From the NCBI GenBank assembly GCA_965233625.1, contig OZ247499.1, forward strand, positions 1,798,001 to 1,862,000: 64,000 nucleotides of DNA, given 5' to 3'. The notes under the pieces are model-generated. The model was not told the origin of the DNA, ran no database searches, and worked only from the letters and a program-made list of their open reading frames with translations. The stretch's first letter is position 1; each line of letters opens with the position of its first letter. Position numbers and translations under genes: made by a program. The stretch comes from G965233625 sp965233625 (GTDB lineage Bacteria > Planctomycetota > Planctomycetia > Pirellulales > Pirellulaceae). This document shows, piece after piece, positions 16,973-26,596 of this stretch.

Positions 16973-19012
16973 ATGCGATGGAGCCTTTTAACCGTGCTCA
17001 TCCTTTTGAGCGCATCAATCGCCAGTGGCAGAGACTGGACAACGAACGACGAAAAAACCGTCAAGGGCGACTTCGTTAGACTCGAAGGAGAAACGGTCTT
17101 CATCAATGGTCGCGACGGCGAACAGCGCGTGCCGCTGGGAGAACTTGGCCCCGTCGATCAGGCTCTGGCATGGCAACTGGACGGCGAAACCAAACGCGAG
17201 GCCCTTGTTGATGCTGCCGGCGGCATCAAGGCGCAGCGTGTCTGGACCAGCACCAGCGGTCACACACTCGAGGCCAGCTACGGCGGCATGAATGGCGTTT
17301 CAGTGACCCTGATTGCCGGACGCCAGCGTCACCCGATTGCGTTTAACGAGCTGAGTCAGAAGGACCAGCAGTTTGTCCGGCATGCGATGGACAAGCGGTT
17401 GCTTGGCACATGGCTGCCACCAACAGCCGACGGGAAAATGCCCCAGGCGCGCCGGTTTGTGGTTAAGGGAAATGTGATGGCCGCCGTGCTGGCAGGTATC
17501 GACCGCAAAGGCAACCTCATCCTGCACACAGGTGGGAAGCTCTCGTATCAGCCGATGATTGGCTTCGGCATCGAAGACGAAAAACACATCCGCGAAGAAT
17601 TCGCCAGCCGCGGACTAGCGAAGTTAATTCCGGCAGATGCCAACGCCCGCGAATGGACGGACTGGAAGGGTGAGAAATTCCGCGGCCGTGTGCTGCCGGT
17701 AACCTTCCGCAATAGCCCCATCAACACCGTCTACATGGCGCTTGAGGGCGAACAGTTTGAGAAAAACATCCTTGAGTTTTCCGCCGCAAGTCAGCTGCAT
17801 CTGCGGAAACTAGCCGCCGAGGGCGGTGTGAACGTTTCGTTCTGGCCGCCCATTCTGCCCGATCCAAAGGCGCCTGTTCATACCTACCATTTGACCAGCG
17901 GCGATAAGTCCTGGGAGGTAGAAGGCCGGTACGTCAGTGCGGATGGACAGAGTGTTTTTCTGCGCACGGCGAATAGCAGCGGAGAGCGGATTTATCTATC
18001 CGCGATGAGCCGCGATGACCGCCGTCAACTGAATAAGTATCTCCGTTCCAGCGGTCTGCCTCTGCTGCCGGTCGTCGCGGACCACTGTCCGCAGCTGGAG
18101 TTTGATCTGGGGGACGATGTCTTCCGCTTCGCTGCCGAGCCGGTGTCGGGTGCTGGCGATGTGCTGGAGGTGTACCTGCCAGATTCATCTTTGACGGGTG
18201 TCCGTTCGCGACCACGTCAGATCTCGTGGGCAGCTTTGACGCCCGCCGCACGACAGGCAGTCCGTGATGAGTTCACCGCCACCGGGGTGAAGGACACCCT
18301 GGTTGATGAAGGTCTCGGCCCACCTATTGAGAATGTGGAAGAACGTGAATGGACGATGATCGCCGGGGATGAAGAAGTACAAAGCCGCGGCACCCTGCGA
18401 TACGTCGATTCACGCAGCGGCCGCGTCACCATCCTGGGCAGTTCCAGCGCGGCGCTTTACGACCTATCGCTGGCAGATCAGAAGTACGTGGCTAACGTGG
18501 TGCTTAACAAGGGCTTCGATCAATTCAAGCGGTCAGACCCTCAGCCTTTCCAACCAGGTGAGAGTTTTCACCACACGGGCGCCAGCGGGATGCACTCTGG
18601 CCCCGGTGCAATGCATAGCGGAATGCACAGCGGCCCGTCCTCGCATGGGGCGGACTTCAGAACCATTTACTTTTGCAGCCGTTGCAACGCGCGGTTGCCG
18701 GGCAAGGTTCCGTCCGGCTACAGATGTGTGTGCGGCGCCGTCCTGGTAAGCGAAGAAGAATACCAGCGCAGTGGCGGCGTCCGCTCGTTAGCCCGACAGG
18801 AACCAACCTATTCCAGCACGGACAGCAACGACGCACACAGCAGCTCAACATCGTACACCAAAGTCGCTCCATCAACAGTGAAGCAGTCCGGAGCGTTCGG
18901 CTACGGCGAATTCGTCGTGCTATTCTGGGCCGGCGTTGGCATCGCAGCCGTCACCGTGTTCGGGCTGCTTATTCTGGGAATTACCTGGGTCGCGCGGCTT
19001 GGGATGAAGTAG
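16973..19012 (+). CDS. SHD1-repeat secreted/membrane protein with zinc-ribbon motif
   Basis: 679 residues from ATG 16973 (MRWSLLTVLILLSASIASG signal peptide); the upstream ATG 16883 would bury the signal peptide. At least four or five SHD1-like units are seen, each starting R-x-W-T or similar and ending in a short L-S-x-x-D-x-x-x-V helix: near residues 20, 89, 226, 312 and 456. A Met/His/Ser/Gly-rich patch (HSGPGAMHSGMHSGPSSHG) precedes a CSRC...CVC cysteine cluster (about 566-582). A C-terminal membrane segment (about 645-675) anchors it. SHD1 (SLA1 homology) repeats are expanded in planctomycetes; their role there is unknown. Confidence 0.82.
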   Translation: MRWSLLTVLILLSASIASGRDWTTNDEKTVKGDFVRLEGETVFINGRDGEQRVPLGELGPVDQALAWQLDGETKREALVDAAGGIKAQRVWTSTSGHTLEASYGGMNGVSVTLIAGRQRHPIAFNELSQKDQQFVRHAMDKRLLGTWLPPTADGKMPQARRFVVKGNVMAAVLAGIDRKGNLILHTGGKLSYQPMIGFGIEDEKHIREEFASRGLAKLIPADANAREWTDWKGEKFRGRVLPVTFRNSPINTVYMALEGEQFEKNILEFSAASQLHLRKLAAEGGVNVSFWPPILPDPKAPVHTYHLTSGDKSWEVEGRYVSADGQSVFLRTANSSGERIYLSAMSRDDRRQLNKYLRSSGLPLLPVVADHCPQLEFDLGDDVFRFAAEPVSGAGDVLEVYLPDSSLTGVRSRPRQISWAALTPAARQAVRDEFTATGVKDTLVDEGLGPPIENVEEREWTMIAGDEEVQSRGTLRYVDSRSGRVTILGSSSAALYDLSLADQKYVANVVLNKGFDQFKRSDPQPFQPGESFHHTGASGMHSGPGAMHSGMHSGPSSHGADFRTIYFCSRCNARLPGKVPSGYRCVCGAVLVSEEEYQRSGGVRSLARQEPTYSSTDSNDAHSSSTSYTKVAPSTVKQSGAFGYGEFVVLFWAGVGIAAVTVFGLLILGITWVARLGMK

Positions 19013-19021
19013 CGTGACCGC

Positions 19022-19444
19022 TTAGGTCGCCAGATCACGCTCCAGCACACGCAGCCGTGTGACTTCCGCGCTGATCTTGCGGCCTGTCTGCGAGCCAGCG
19101 TTGCCGCGCTGCGTTTCCACAAATTCCATCCGCATGCCTGTTTTCAGCACGCCCATCATCACAAACAGTTCGGGCTGCCTGCCGCGGGTGGCGCCGTTAA
19201 TGAAGGCGCGGACGGGTTGTTTGAAATTGCTGGAACTTAAACGCACTTCGCCCGTGCGTGGATCGACAATTTCCGCCAGATAATTGCTGCCTGCGGTGCG
19301 GATTTCAAGGCGATCTCCGGCCTGCAATTTGTCCAGGCGGATTTGCGTCAGTGCAGCGGGCTGGGAGACGGTAGATGCGTGCGGGGCTGCCGGTATCGGA
19401 TTAGCCGTAATGACAAGTGTCAGCAGAAGCGTTGAAAACGCCAT
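19022..19444 (-). CDS. Secreted hypothetical protein
   Basis: 140 residues with an N-terminal hydrophobic signal (MAFSTLLLTLVITANPIPAAPHA). The mature part is beta-rich and basic: IRLDKLQAGDRLEIRTAGSNYLAEIVDPRTGEVRLSSSN, then RAFINGATRGRQPELFVMMGVLKTGMRMEFV. No catalytic motif or cysteine pair is visible. Repeated short strands resemble a small beta-barrel, but no family is recognised. It is convergent with the SHD1 gene, the stops being 9 bases apart. Confidence 0.7.
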   Translation of the reverse strand: MAFSTLLLTLVITANPIPAAPHASTVSQPAALTQIRLDKLQAGDRLEIRTAGSNYLAEIVDPRTGEVRLSSSNFKQPVRAFINGATRGRQPELFVMMGVLKTGMRMEFVETQRGNAGSQTGRKISAEVTRLRVLERDLAT

Positions 19445-19834
19445 GGTTGTTGCTCCAGAATAGGATCATCAGCGGTGCGAATGCCATGAGAAGAGAAGAG
19501 TTGGCTGCTTAAGCGTAGGTTACGCAACCGGCTTAGGCGTTTTATTCTTCAGTCTGACGAAATTCGTCAAGTTTCCCGTTGGCGTTTTCGCCCGCAATAT
19601 CGCTGCATTCCCTGCAACATGGTGTGTGCATCACCTCGCCGGACAGCGGCGACCTTGGTGCTGCGACATGAAACATTGGACAGCAAGACGTGTACCAATG
19701 TCAACGGCCCCGGCCCCTATAATACGACGCCGCTGCGCAGTTGGTTCAACACCCGCCCGCCAGATGCATCGCTTCACTTCCCGACGCTGCTAGCGTGCGG
19801 TTGAATCTGTTACGCTATACGCACTTAACCGTTC
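19445..19834. other. Intergenic region, no gene recognised
   Basis: 390 bases between two divergent genes. A TATAAT hexamer lies at 19718-19723 on the plus strand with no good -35 partner; it is a possible promoter element for the exonuclease gene about 110 bases downstream. Short open frames here lack ribosome sites. No RNA gene or repeat was seen. Confidence 0.5.
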
Positions 19835-20779
19835 ATGGAATTGCTACGGAGCCAAGCGTTGAGCGAAAACGAGATCGTCAAGTATCTGGTGTTCGATGTC
19901 GAAAGTGTGGCCGACGGCGAACTCGTCCGCGCCGTCAAGCACAAAGACCCGCGCGAAGGCGAGCCGGACGACGGAGAGAACGCCTATGCGCACCTCTCGC
20001 CGGAAGAAGCCGTCGGAAAATACCGGAACACCCTAACGGAGAAATTTGGCAGCGACTTCATTCCGTACACCTTTCAGATGCCGGTATCGGTCGTGGTGGC
20101 CAAAGTCGCGGTTGACTATTCGCTGATCGATATTGTCGCATTGGACGAACCGCATTTCCGTCCCCATGTGATCACGGAACACTTCTGGCGTGGGTGGAAA
20201 GCCTATCGCGAGCCCACGTTTGTCACGTTCAACGGCCGCACCTTCGACCTGCCGCTGATGGAGCTTGCCGCGTTCCGCTATGGTATTTCACTGGCCGAAT
20301 GGTTTAAGGCGGATGGCCCTTCGTATACGCAGCACCGCAACCGCTATAACACCGGATCTCATCTGGATCTGCACGATGTTCTGACCAACTTCGGCGCCAC
20401 GCGTTTCACCGGCGGACTGAATCTGGCAGCACACGTGCTCGGGAAGCCCGGCAAAATGGGTGTGGAAGGTTATCAGGTGCAGGACCTCTACAACAGCGGT
20501 CAGGTAGATCGCATCAACGCATACTGCCGCCACGATGTGCTGGACACATATTTTGTCTTCCTGCGTTCCGCGGTGCTCACCGGCAGTCTGACGATTGAGG
20601 AAGAGAAGGAACTGGTTGCCAGAACCAGAGACTGGATCGAAGAGCAATCAGAAACGGAGCCCAGCTATAAGATCTACCTGGACAACTGGGGCGACTGGAA
20701 GAACCCCTGGGATGAACCGCCCCCTGAAGAAACCGCTGACGGAGAAGCCACGGGCAGCGACACGGCCGAGGAAGAATAA
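19835..20779 (+). CDS. PolB-like predicted 3'-5' exonuclease (DnaQ-fold)
   Basis: 314 residues. The RNase H-like exonuclease motifs are readable: Exo I FDVESVADGELV (D and E), Exo II FVTFNGRTFDLPLM (N/D), and Exo III YCRHDVLDTYFVFLR (D). This fits the predicted PolB-related 3'-5' exonuclease family (a free-standing proofreading-like domain). It is cytoplasmic and binds two metals. ATG 19835 is used, but a TTG at 19859 has GGAG at 19847-19850 and could be the true start, removing 8 residues. The last 35 residues are acidic and low complexity. Confidence 0.85.
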   Translation: MELLRSQALSENEIVKYLVFDVESVADGELVRAVKHKDPREGEPDDGENAYAHLSPEEAVGKYRNTLTEKFGSDFIPYTFQMPVSVVVAKVAVDYSLIDIVALDEPHFRPHVITEHFWRGWKAYREPTFVTFNGRTFDLPLMELAAFRYGISLAEWFKADGPSYTQHRNRYNTGSHLDLHDVLTNFGATRFTGGLNLAAHVLGKPGKMGVEGYQVQDLYNSGQVDRINAYCRHDVLDTYFVFLRSAVLTGSLTIEEEKELVARTRDWIEEQSETEPSYKIYLDNWGDWKNPWDEPPPEETADGEATGSDTAEEE

Positions 20780-20901
20780 CGGCATCTTGCGGCGACTTCT
20801 ACATATACTGCCGCGGTCCGCGTATTCTGGAAAATACTGCGCCGGCGTTGCATAATAGTGGTTGCAGACCCCCACCTTCCCGTCGCCTGCCGGAGCGGAT
20901 C

Positions 20902-23430
20902 ATGCCATTACGCGGCTTCCTCCTATTTTCTTTGCTGGTTACCACATCCGTGGGCATAGCACAGGCTGAACCGCCTGCCACAGACGGGGCAGAAGCTGCG
21001 GCGAAAGTTAATTTCAATCGCGACATCCGGCCGCTTCTTTCCAACACCTGCTTCACTTGCCACGGCCCGGATGAAGGTTCGCGGGAAGCAGACCTGCGGC
21101 TGGATACGCATGCGGGGGCGCTGGAAGACCGTGGCGGGTCGCGGGCCGTTGTGCCGTTTAAGCCAGAAGATAGCGACCTGATCGCGCGGATCACGAGCGA
21201 AGATCCAGACGAAAGGATGCCGCCGCCGGACCAGAACCGTCAGCTTTCCAGCGATCAGAAAGAAATGCTGCGCCGCTGGATTAAACAAGGCGCCCCGTGG
21301 GCGCGGCACTGGTCGTTTGAACCGCCAGTGCGGCCGGAACTACCCAAAGTCAAACAGGCGGACTGGCCTGCCAATGGTATCGATCACTTCGTGCTGAAAA
21401 AGCTAGAATCTGAAAGTCTCAAGCCGTCACCACCCGCGGCCCGCAACAAACTGCTGCGACGCGTTACGCTTGATCTGACAGGACTGCCGCCCACCGTCGC
21501 AGAACTGGACGCCTTCTTAAACGATAAAAAACCAGGCGCCTACGAACGCGCCGTGGACAGACTATTAAAGTCACCCCGGTTTGGTGAACACCTGGCCGCG
21601 CCCTGGCTAGATGCGGCGCGGTATGCCGACTCAAACGGCTATCAGGGCGAACGCACCCGCACCATGTGGCCGTGGCGGGATTGGGTGATTAACGCTTTGA
21701 ACAGCAATATGCCGTTTGACCAGTTCACCATCGAGCAACTGGCGGGCGACCTGCTTCCCGGCGCCACGCTCAGCCAACAGGTCGCTACCGGCTTCAACCG
21801 CAATCACATGCTTAACGGCGAGGGCGGCCGCATCGCAGAGGAATCGCGGGTCGAGTATGTGGTGGACCGGGTCGAAACAACTTCAACAACATGGCTGGGA
21901 CTGACGACCGGCTGTGCACGCTGTCACGATCACAAGTTCGACCCGATTTCTCAGAAAGACTTTTACCGCTTCTACGCCTACTTTAACAGCATTGACGAAC
22001 GCGGCAATGTTGACCGCGGCGGTAACGCCAACCCCGTGGTCAAGGTGCCCACACCCGCGCAGTCGAAGCAGCGGGAAGAACTGCAAGCCGCCCTCGCCCA
22101 AGCAGAAACGTCGCTCCGCGAAGCAACTTCCAGCGATGCATTGAATGCCTGGCTCAACGACGGCGCCAAACTGCCCGAAGGCGCCAAGCCGGATGACAAA
22201 ATCCAACAAGCGATTGCCACGCCACAAGATAAACGCACTAAAGAACAGTCCGCCGCACTGAAGCAGTATTTCACCAAAGGCCGCCCCGCGGCGAAAAAGC
22301 TGCAACAGGCCGTAGACAACGCCAGGAAGAAACGCGACGCCTTCGAAAAATCCATCGTCGAAACAATGGTCATGCGTCGCCGCAGTACGCCACGCCAGAC
22401 CTTCCGTCTTGAACGCGGCCTATGGGATAAACCTGACAAAAGCGAAGAGCTACAACCCGCATCGCTGCCGGCCATCGAATCCGTCACCGCCGGACAGAGC
22501 CGCCTGGACCTGGCACGCTGGCTCACGAACCCGAAGCATCCACTCACCGCCCGCGTAACGGTGAACCGCTTCTGGCAGCACTTCTTCGGCCAAGGGCTCG
22601 TCAAGACAACCGAAGACTTCGGCACACAGGGCGAGCGTCCTTCGCACCCGCAACTGCTCGACTGGCTGGCGACAACATTCATCCAGAACGGCTGGGACGT
22701 GAAGCAATTACTCAAGCTGATTGTCACATCGCAGACCTATCAGCAATCGTCCAAGGTCACGCCGGAATTGCTCGCCCGCGATCCAAGCAATCGCCTCCTC
22801 GGCCGCGGTCCGCGGTTCAGGATGAGTTCATTGATGCTGCGGGATCAGGCTCTGGCGATCAGTGGCCTCCTAGTTGAAAAAGTTGGTGGTCCGCCGGTGA
22901 TGCCGTACCAGCCGCCGGGCGTCTGGTCGGATTTGACGCTCGGAAAGATCTCCTACAAACAGGACCACGGCGATAAACTCTACCGCCGCAGCATCTACAC
23001 GTTCTGGCGGCGATCCGTCGGACCGACCATGCTGTTTGACACATCCGCCCGGCAGGTCTGCACCGTGCGGATTGCCAGGACCAACACGCCGCTGCATGCG
23101 TTGACCTTGTTGAACGAAACGACCTACGTCGAGTCCGCACGCAAATTTGCCGAGCAGATTATGCAGAAGGAAACTTCTCCCGCCGCGCGGCTGAAACTTG
23201 CGTTCCGCAGGGCAACAGCGCGGCTGCCTGATGAGGCGGAACTGAAAGCAATGCAGCAGGTGCTTGACCGGCTTAAGCAGCGTTTCAGGAAGGAACCTGA
23301 GAATGCCACAAAACTGCTCGAACATGGTGAGTCTCCCGTCAACGACAAGCTGGACACGCAAGAGCTGGCGGCTTACACGGGCGTGATGAGCATGATTCTG
23401 AACCTGGATGAAACGATCACCAAGGAATAA
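20902..23430 (+). CDS. Planctomycete cytochrome c + DUF1549 + DUF1553 protein
   Basis: 842 residues from ATG 20902 (signal MPLRGFLLFSLLVTTSVGIAQA, ribosome site GGAGCGG); the earlier ATG 20848 adds an implausible prefix. Order: PSD1 heme domain with one CxxCH (NTCFTCHGPDEGSREADLRLD), DUF1549 (about 150-360, GIDHFVLKKLES...RRVTLDLTGLPPT...APWLDAARYADSNGYQ), a helical charged linker (about 395-500), then DUF1553 (about 530-800, LARWLTNPKHPLTARVTVNRFWQHFFGQGLV...). A second HDHKFDP motif with CARCH (about 335) is typical of the family. The DUF1501 gene follows by 2 bases, so the pair forms an operon. Confidence 0.93.
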   Translation: MPLRGFLLFSLLVTTSVGIAQAEPPATDGAEAAAKVNFNRDIRPLLSNTCFTCHGPDEGSREADLRLDTHAGALEDRGGSRAVVPFKPEDSDLIARITSEDPDERMPPPDQNRQLSSDQKEMLRRWIKQGAPWARHWSFEPPVRPELPKVKQADWPANGIDHFVLKKLESESLKPSPPAARNKLLRRVTLDLTGLPPTVAELDAFLNDKKPGAYERAVDRLLKSPRFGEHLAAPWLDAARYADSNGYQGERTRTMWPWRDWVINALNSNMPFDQFTIEQLAGDLLPGATLSQQVATGFNRNHMLNGEGGRIAEESRVEYVVDRVETTSTTWLGLTTGCARCHDHKFDPISQKDFYRFYAYFNSIDERGNVDRGGNANPVVKVPTPAQSKQREELQAALAQAETSLREATSSDALNAWLNDGAKLPEGAKPDDKIQQAIATPQDKRTKEQSAALKQYFTKGRPAAKKLQQAVDNARKKRDAFEKSIVETMVMRRRSTPRQTFRLERGLWDKPDKSEELQPASLPAIESVTAGQSRLDLARWLTNPKHPLTARVTVNRFWQHFFGQGLVKTTEDFGTQGERPSHPQLLDWLATTFIQNGWDVKQLLKLIVTSQTYQQSSKVTPELLARDPSNRLLGRGPRFRMSSLMLRDQALAISGLLVEKVGGPPVMPYQPPGVWSDLTLGKISYKQDHGDKLYRRSIYTFWRRSVGPTMLFDTSARQVCTVRIARTNTPLHALTLLNETTYVESARKFAEQIMQKETSPAARLKLAFRRATARLPDEAELKAMQQVLDRLKQRFRKEPENATKLLEHGESPVNDKLDTQELAAYTGVMSMILNLDETITKE

Positions 23431-23432
23431 CC

Positions 23433-24908
23433 ATGCACGCATCCATTCAGCAGCGCATCGAACAGCAGCGCAACGTCACGCGCCGGCAACTGCTTCAATC
23501 GACGTCGCTGGGCCTTGGCGCCGCGATGCTCTCGCAACTCCTTGCCCGCGACAGCAACGCCGCAGAAAGCGAAGCCGGCAAACGCAAAGGCGGCCTGCCC
23601 ACATTGCCGCACTTTGCGCCCAAAGCCAAGCGGGTGATCTACCTGATGCAGTCCGGCGCGCCTTCGCATGTGGATCTGTTCGATCACAAACCGCAACTGG
23701 CCAAGTTGCGTGGGCAGGAGATTCCGCAATCGGTGCATCAAGGGCAGAAACTATCAACCATGACGCAGGGCAAAAAGAAGCCGTGCCTGGGCGCCATCGC
23801 ACCGATGAAGCAGCACGGGGAATCCGGCGCCTGGGTGTCTGACTACCTGCCACACACCGCATCAATCGCCGACGATCTGTGCTTCATCAAGTCGATGCGT
23901 GCTGACGCGGTGAACCATGCACCGGCAATGACCTTTCTACTGACCGGCGCGGAACTGCCCGGCCGTCCAGCGCTGGGATCTTGGCTCTCGTACGGGCTGG
24001 GCAGTGCGAACGAAAACCTGCCTGCCTACTGTGTGTTCACCTCGCGAGACAGCGAAGGTTCGTGCGGGCAGTTGTTCTACGACTTTTACTGGGGCAACGG
24101 TTTCCTGCCGGGCAAGCATCAAGGTGTGAAGTTCCGCGGCGGCGGTGACCCGGTGCTGTACCTTTCAGATCCGGCAGGCATCACCCGGCAGACGCGGCGC
24201 GACATCCTCGACGGGCTGGCCACCATGAACCGGCTGAAACACGATGACAGCGGCGACCCGGAGATTCTCACTCGCATCTCGCAGTACGAGATGGCGTACC
24301 GCATGCAAGCCTCGACCCCGTCACTCGTGGACCTGTCCACCGAACCGGCACACGTCCTGGACATGTATGGCCCGCAAGTCAAGAAGCGTGGCAGCTTCGC
24401 CTTCAACTGCTTAATGGCCCGGCGCCTGGCGCAGCGCGGCGTGCAGTGCATTCAACTGATGCATTCCGGCTGGGACCAGCATTCGAACTTGCCCACACAG
24501 CTCAAGGCGCAATGCACCGATACCGATCAGCCTTCAGCCGCACTGGTCAAAGACCTCAAGCAGCACGGTCTGCTGGATGACACGCTCGTGATCTGGGGCG
24601 GCGAGTTCGGCCGCACACCGTTCGGACAGGGTGACATTAACAACAAGAAGAAACACGGCCGCGACCATCATCCTTATGCCTACACCACCTGGATGGCGGG
24701 CAGCGGTGTGAAAGCCGGTTTCACGCACGGCGCCACGGACGAATTTGGCTACAACGTGGTCGAAGATGAAGTGCATGTGCACGATTTCCAGGCCACCATC
24801 ATGCACCTGCTGGGCATCGACCATACGCGTTTGACGTTCCGGCATCAGGGCCGCGATTTCCGGCTCACGGACGTCCACGGCCACGTGGTCCGCGACATCA
24901 TCGCTTAA
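23433..24908 (+). CDS. DUF1501 protein (alkaline-phosphatase-fold, Tat-exported)
   Basis: 491 residues. The N-terminus has a twin-arginine signal (VTRRQLLQSTSLGLGAAML), so export in folded form is likely. The DUF1501 pattern follows: KRVIYLMQSGAPSHVDLFDHKP, then a disulfide-free globular domain with LPGRPALGSWLSYGLGSANE, WGGEFGRTPFGQ, a metal-site-like HGRDHHPYAYTTWMAGSGV and HDFQATIMHLLGIDHTRLTFRHQGRDFRLT at the end. DUF1501 proteins resemble the sulfatase/alkaline phosphatase fold, but the catalytic residue is not obvious. Partner of the PSD1/DUF1549/DUF1553 gene 2 bases upstream; the pairing is highly conserved in planctomycetes. Confidence 0.93.
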   Translation: MHASIQQRIEQQRNVTRRQLLQSTSLGLGAAMLSQLLARDSNAAESEAGKRKGGLPTLPHFAPKAKRVIYLMQSGAPSHVDLFDHKPQLAKLRGQEIPQSVHQGQKLSTMTQGKKKPCLGAIAPMKQHGESGAWVSDYLPHTASIADDLCFIKSMRADAVNHAPAMTFLLTGAELPGRPALGSWLSYGLGSANENLPAYCVFTSRDSEGSCGQLFYDFYWGNGFLPGKHQGVKFRGGGDPVLYLSDPAGITRQTRRDILDGLATMNRLKHDDSGDPEILTRISQYEMAYRMQASTPSLVDLSTEPAHVLDMYGPQVKKRGSFAFNCLMARRLAQRGVQCIQLMHSGWDQHSNLPTQLKAQCTDTDQPSAALVKDLKQHGLLDDTLVIWGGEFGRTPFGQGDINNKKKHGRDHHPYAYTTWMAGSGVKAGFTHGATDEFGYNVVEDEVHVHDFQATIMHLLGIDHTRLTFRHQGRDFRLTDVHGHVVRDIIA

Positions 24909-25036
24909 TGCGGCGGATGCTCCAGATGGATTCAGCAGACCGTCATGCTAGACCGTCATGGCACGAGCAGCCGTTCTACTCTTATTTGCGTGCTATGCTA
25001 CAGTTCTAGTAACCAAGGGCAGTATAATCACGTGAA

Positions 25037-25606
25037 ATGAGGCGTGTGGTGGTGAAGACTCTGCAAGCTTACCCCGCAGAACGAACGGCAAATCCGCGGT
25101 GCATAAGGTCAACGCGTCGCGTCATCAGAAAACCGTCGAACGTGACTGTAAGGACGACGAGCGAAGACGCCGCCAAGCAACCGGACGCGGCTATCCCCCA
25201 GCAGTCTGAGGCTGCTGCGCCGGAAATATCGCCCGTTCGCCGCGGCGTCTACCTTACCCTTGCCGCATTCTTCCTGATGCTAGGCATATGTGGCGCGTTG
25301 CTGCCGCTGCTACCCACGACACCCTTTCTGCTGCTGACCAGCTATTTCCTGGCGAAATCGTCGCCGCGGTTAAATCAGATGCTGCTGAGGTCGCGGCTGC
25401 TTGGGCCGGTTCTGGTGGACTGGCAGGTGCATGGCGGTGTGCGGCCGCGCGTGCGATGGACGGCGCTCACGGTTGTGATGATTGCCGTGGGAGTTTCCCT
25501 CTACCTATCCGGCTACACCTTCTGGCCGGCAGTGACGGTCATATCACTGGCGTCGATCGGGATCGGCGTAATCCTCTGCCTGCCTTCGGCTAAGCCGCGG
25601 GACTAG
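25037..25606 (+). CDS. DUF454 (YbaN-like) inner-membrane protein
   Basis: Up to 189 residues. The DUF454 domain spans about 68-185: RRGVYLTLAAFFLMLGICGALLPLLPTTPFLLLTSYFLAKSSPRLNQMLL, then RSRLLGPVLVDWQVHGGV and two further hydrophobic helices. The PLLPTTPFLLL motif and the following W-x-x-x-GG-V/I signature are diagnostic. Start is uncertain: a TATAAT at 25023-25028 sits only 8 bases before ATG 25037, so if that is the -10 the true start may be later, for example GTG 25142. Role unknown in the family. Confidence 0.8.
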   Translation: MRRVVVKTLQAYPAERTANPRCIRSTRRVIRKPSNVTVRTTSEDAAKQPDAAIPQQSEAAAPEISPVRRGVYLTLAAFFLMLGICGALLPLLPTTPFLLLTSYFLAKSSPRLNQMLLRSRLLGPVLVDWQVHGGVRPRVRWTALTVVMIAVGVSLYLSGYTFWPAVTVISLASIGIGVILCLPSAKPRD

Positions 25607-25608
25607 AG

Positions 25609-26487
25609 CTACATTCCCGGCACCAGAATGGGCGATGTCCGTTGCACTTCAGCGATTCGATTGGAAGGCTGCTGCGCATCGTCTTGCAGTCCGCCGGCGC
25701 TGAGTTCGCGGAAGACCGTTTCCACGGTGTGGCGGTCAATGGTTTCCAGTTCCTGCCCGGCTCCTGCCAGGAGCGCCAACTCTGCCAGTTGACTGATCCG
25801 CCGCGGAATCCCATGCGATAGTTCATGCAGCCGCGCGGCAGCCGCGGTAACAAATAGCGGCGTCGGGCGGCCCGCAGCAGCCAGTACCGTTTCCAGATAT
25901 TCCAGCGTGTCCTGGATTTCCCAAGGCTCTAGTTCGATCCGTAGATCGGCCAATTGCAGAATTCCATTGCCCAGACTCTGTGCGTGTCCGGGCGTCGCCG
26001 TGATGGCAATCGAAAGCTGCGCATGAGGACCAGCGTCGGCTTCGATCAGACGGCGCAGATGCTGCGCGACGATGGGATCGGCCTCGTCCGCGTTGTCCAC
26101 CAGCAGCACCAGTTGGGTGCGACGATAGCGGTTGACGGCAATCCGATCGACAATCAGCCGCCAAAGCTGAAAATCCGCAGCATCGCCAGCCGCCTGCAGC
26201 TGAAGGCTTTCGGCAAGCGTGTGAAGAAACGCACTGCCATCGAGATAAGCCGCGTTGATAACCGCCACGTCGTGACCTTCGCGTTTCAGCTTACTCTTAA
26301 AGATTTCCAGCGTGAACGATTTTCCGCTGCCTGGCTGTCCCAGCAATACAGCGAGACGCCGGCGGTTTTCCACCAGAAACAGCAGCCGCGCGAGAGCTTC
26401 GTCGTGTGTCGGGCTGTCAAAATAGAACTGCGGATCGTTCACGCCGCGGAAGGGCGATACTTTCAGGCCCCAATGTGTTTCGTGCAT
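25609..26487 (-). CDS. ExeA-like AAA ATPase
   Basis: 292 residues. Opening HWGLKVSPFRGVNDPQFYFDSPTHDEALARLLFLVENRRRLAVLLGQPGSGKS is the classic general-secretion ATPase (ExeA/GspA-like) start with P-loop at 50-57. Walker B-like LVLLVDNADEAD follows, then LRIELEPWEIQDTLEYLETVLAAAG and a C-terminal lid with HELSHGIPRRISQLAELALL. In other bacteria ExeA aids assembly of the type II secretin, but related ATPases are common in planctomycetes with no secretion genes nearby. Unlike ExeA no membrane segment or peptidoglycan-binding domain is present, so it is a soluble ATPase of uncertain role. Confidence 0.85.
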   Translation of the reverse strand: MHETHWGLKVSPFRGVNDPQFYFDSPTHDEALARLLFLVENRRRLAVLLGQPGSGKSFTLEIFKSKLKREGHDVAVINAAYLDGSAFLHTLAESLQLQAAGDAADFQLWRLIVDRIAVNRYRRTQLVLLVDNADEADPIVAQHLRRLIEADAGPHAQLSIAITATPGHAQSLGNGILQLADLRIELEPWEIQDTLEYLETVLAAAGRPTPLFVTAAAARLHELSHGIPRRISQLAELALLAGAGQELETIDRHTVETVFRELSAGGLQDDAQQPSNRIAEVQRTSPILVPGM

Positions 26488-26596
26488 TGCTGAATCGCCT
26501 ACATCGCCGAAGAACCATCACAGACACTATCTCACGCTATCGTTACAATCGGCATTTTCCGCACCCGCCCTGAATCCGAACCGCAGGAACCAACGC

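Noticed and set aside
19619..19804. 61-codon open frame in the gap before the exonuclease gene
   Set aside because: No ribosome site or recognisable protein features.
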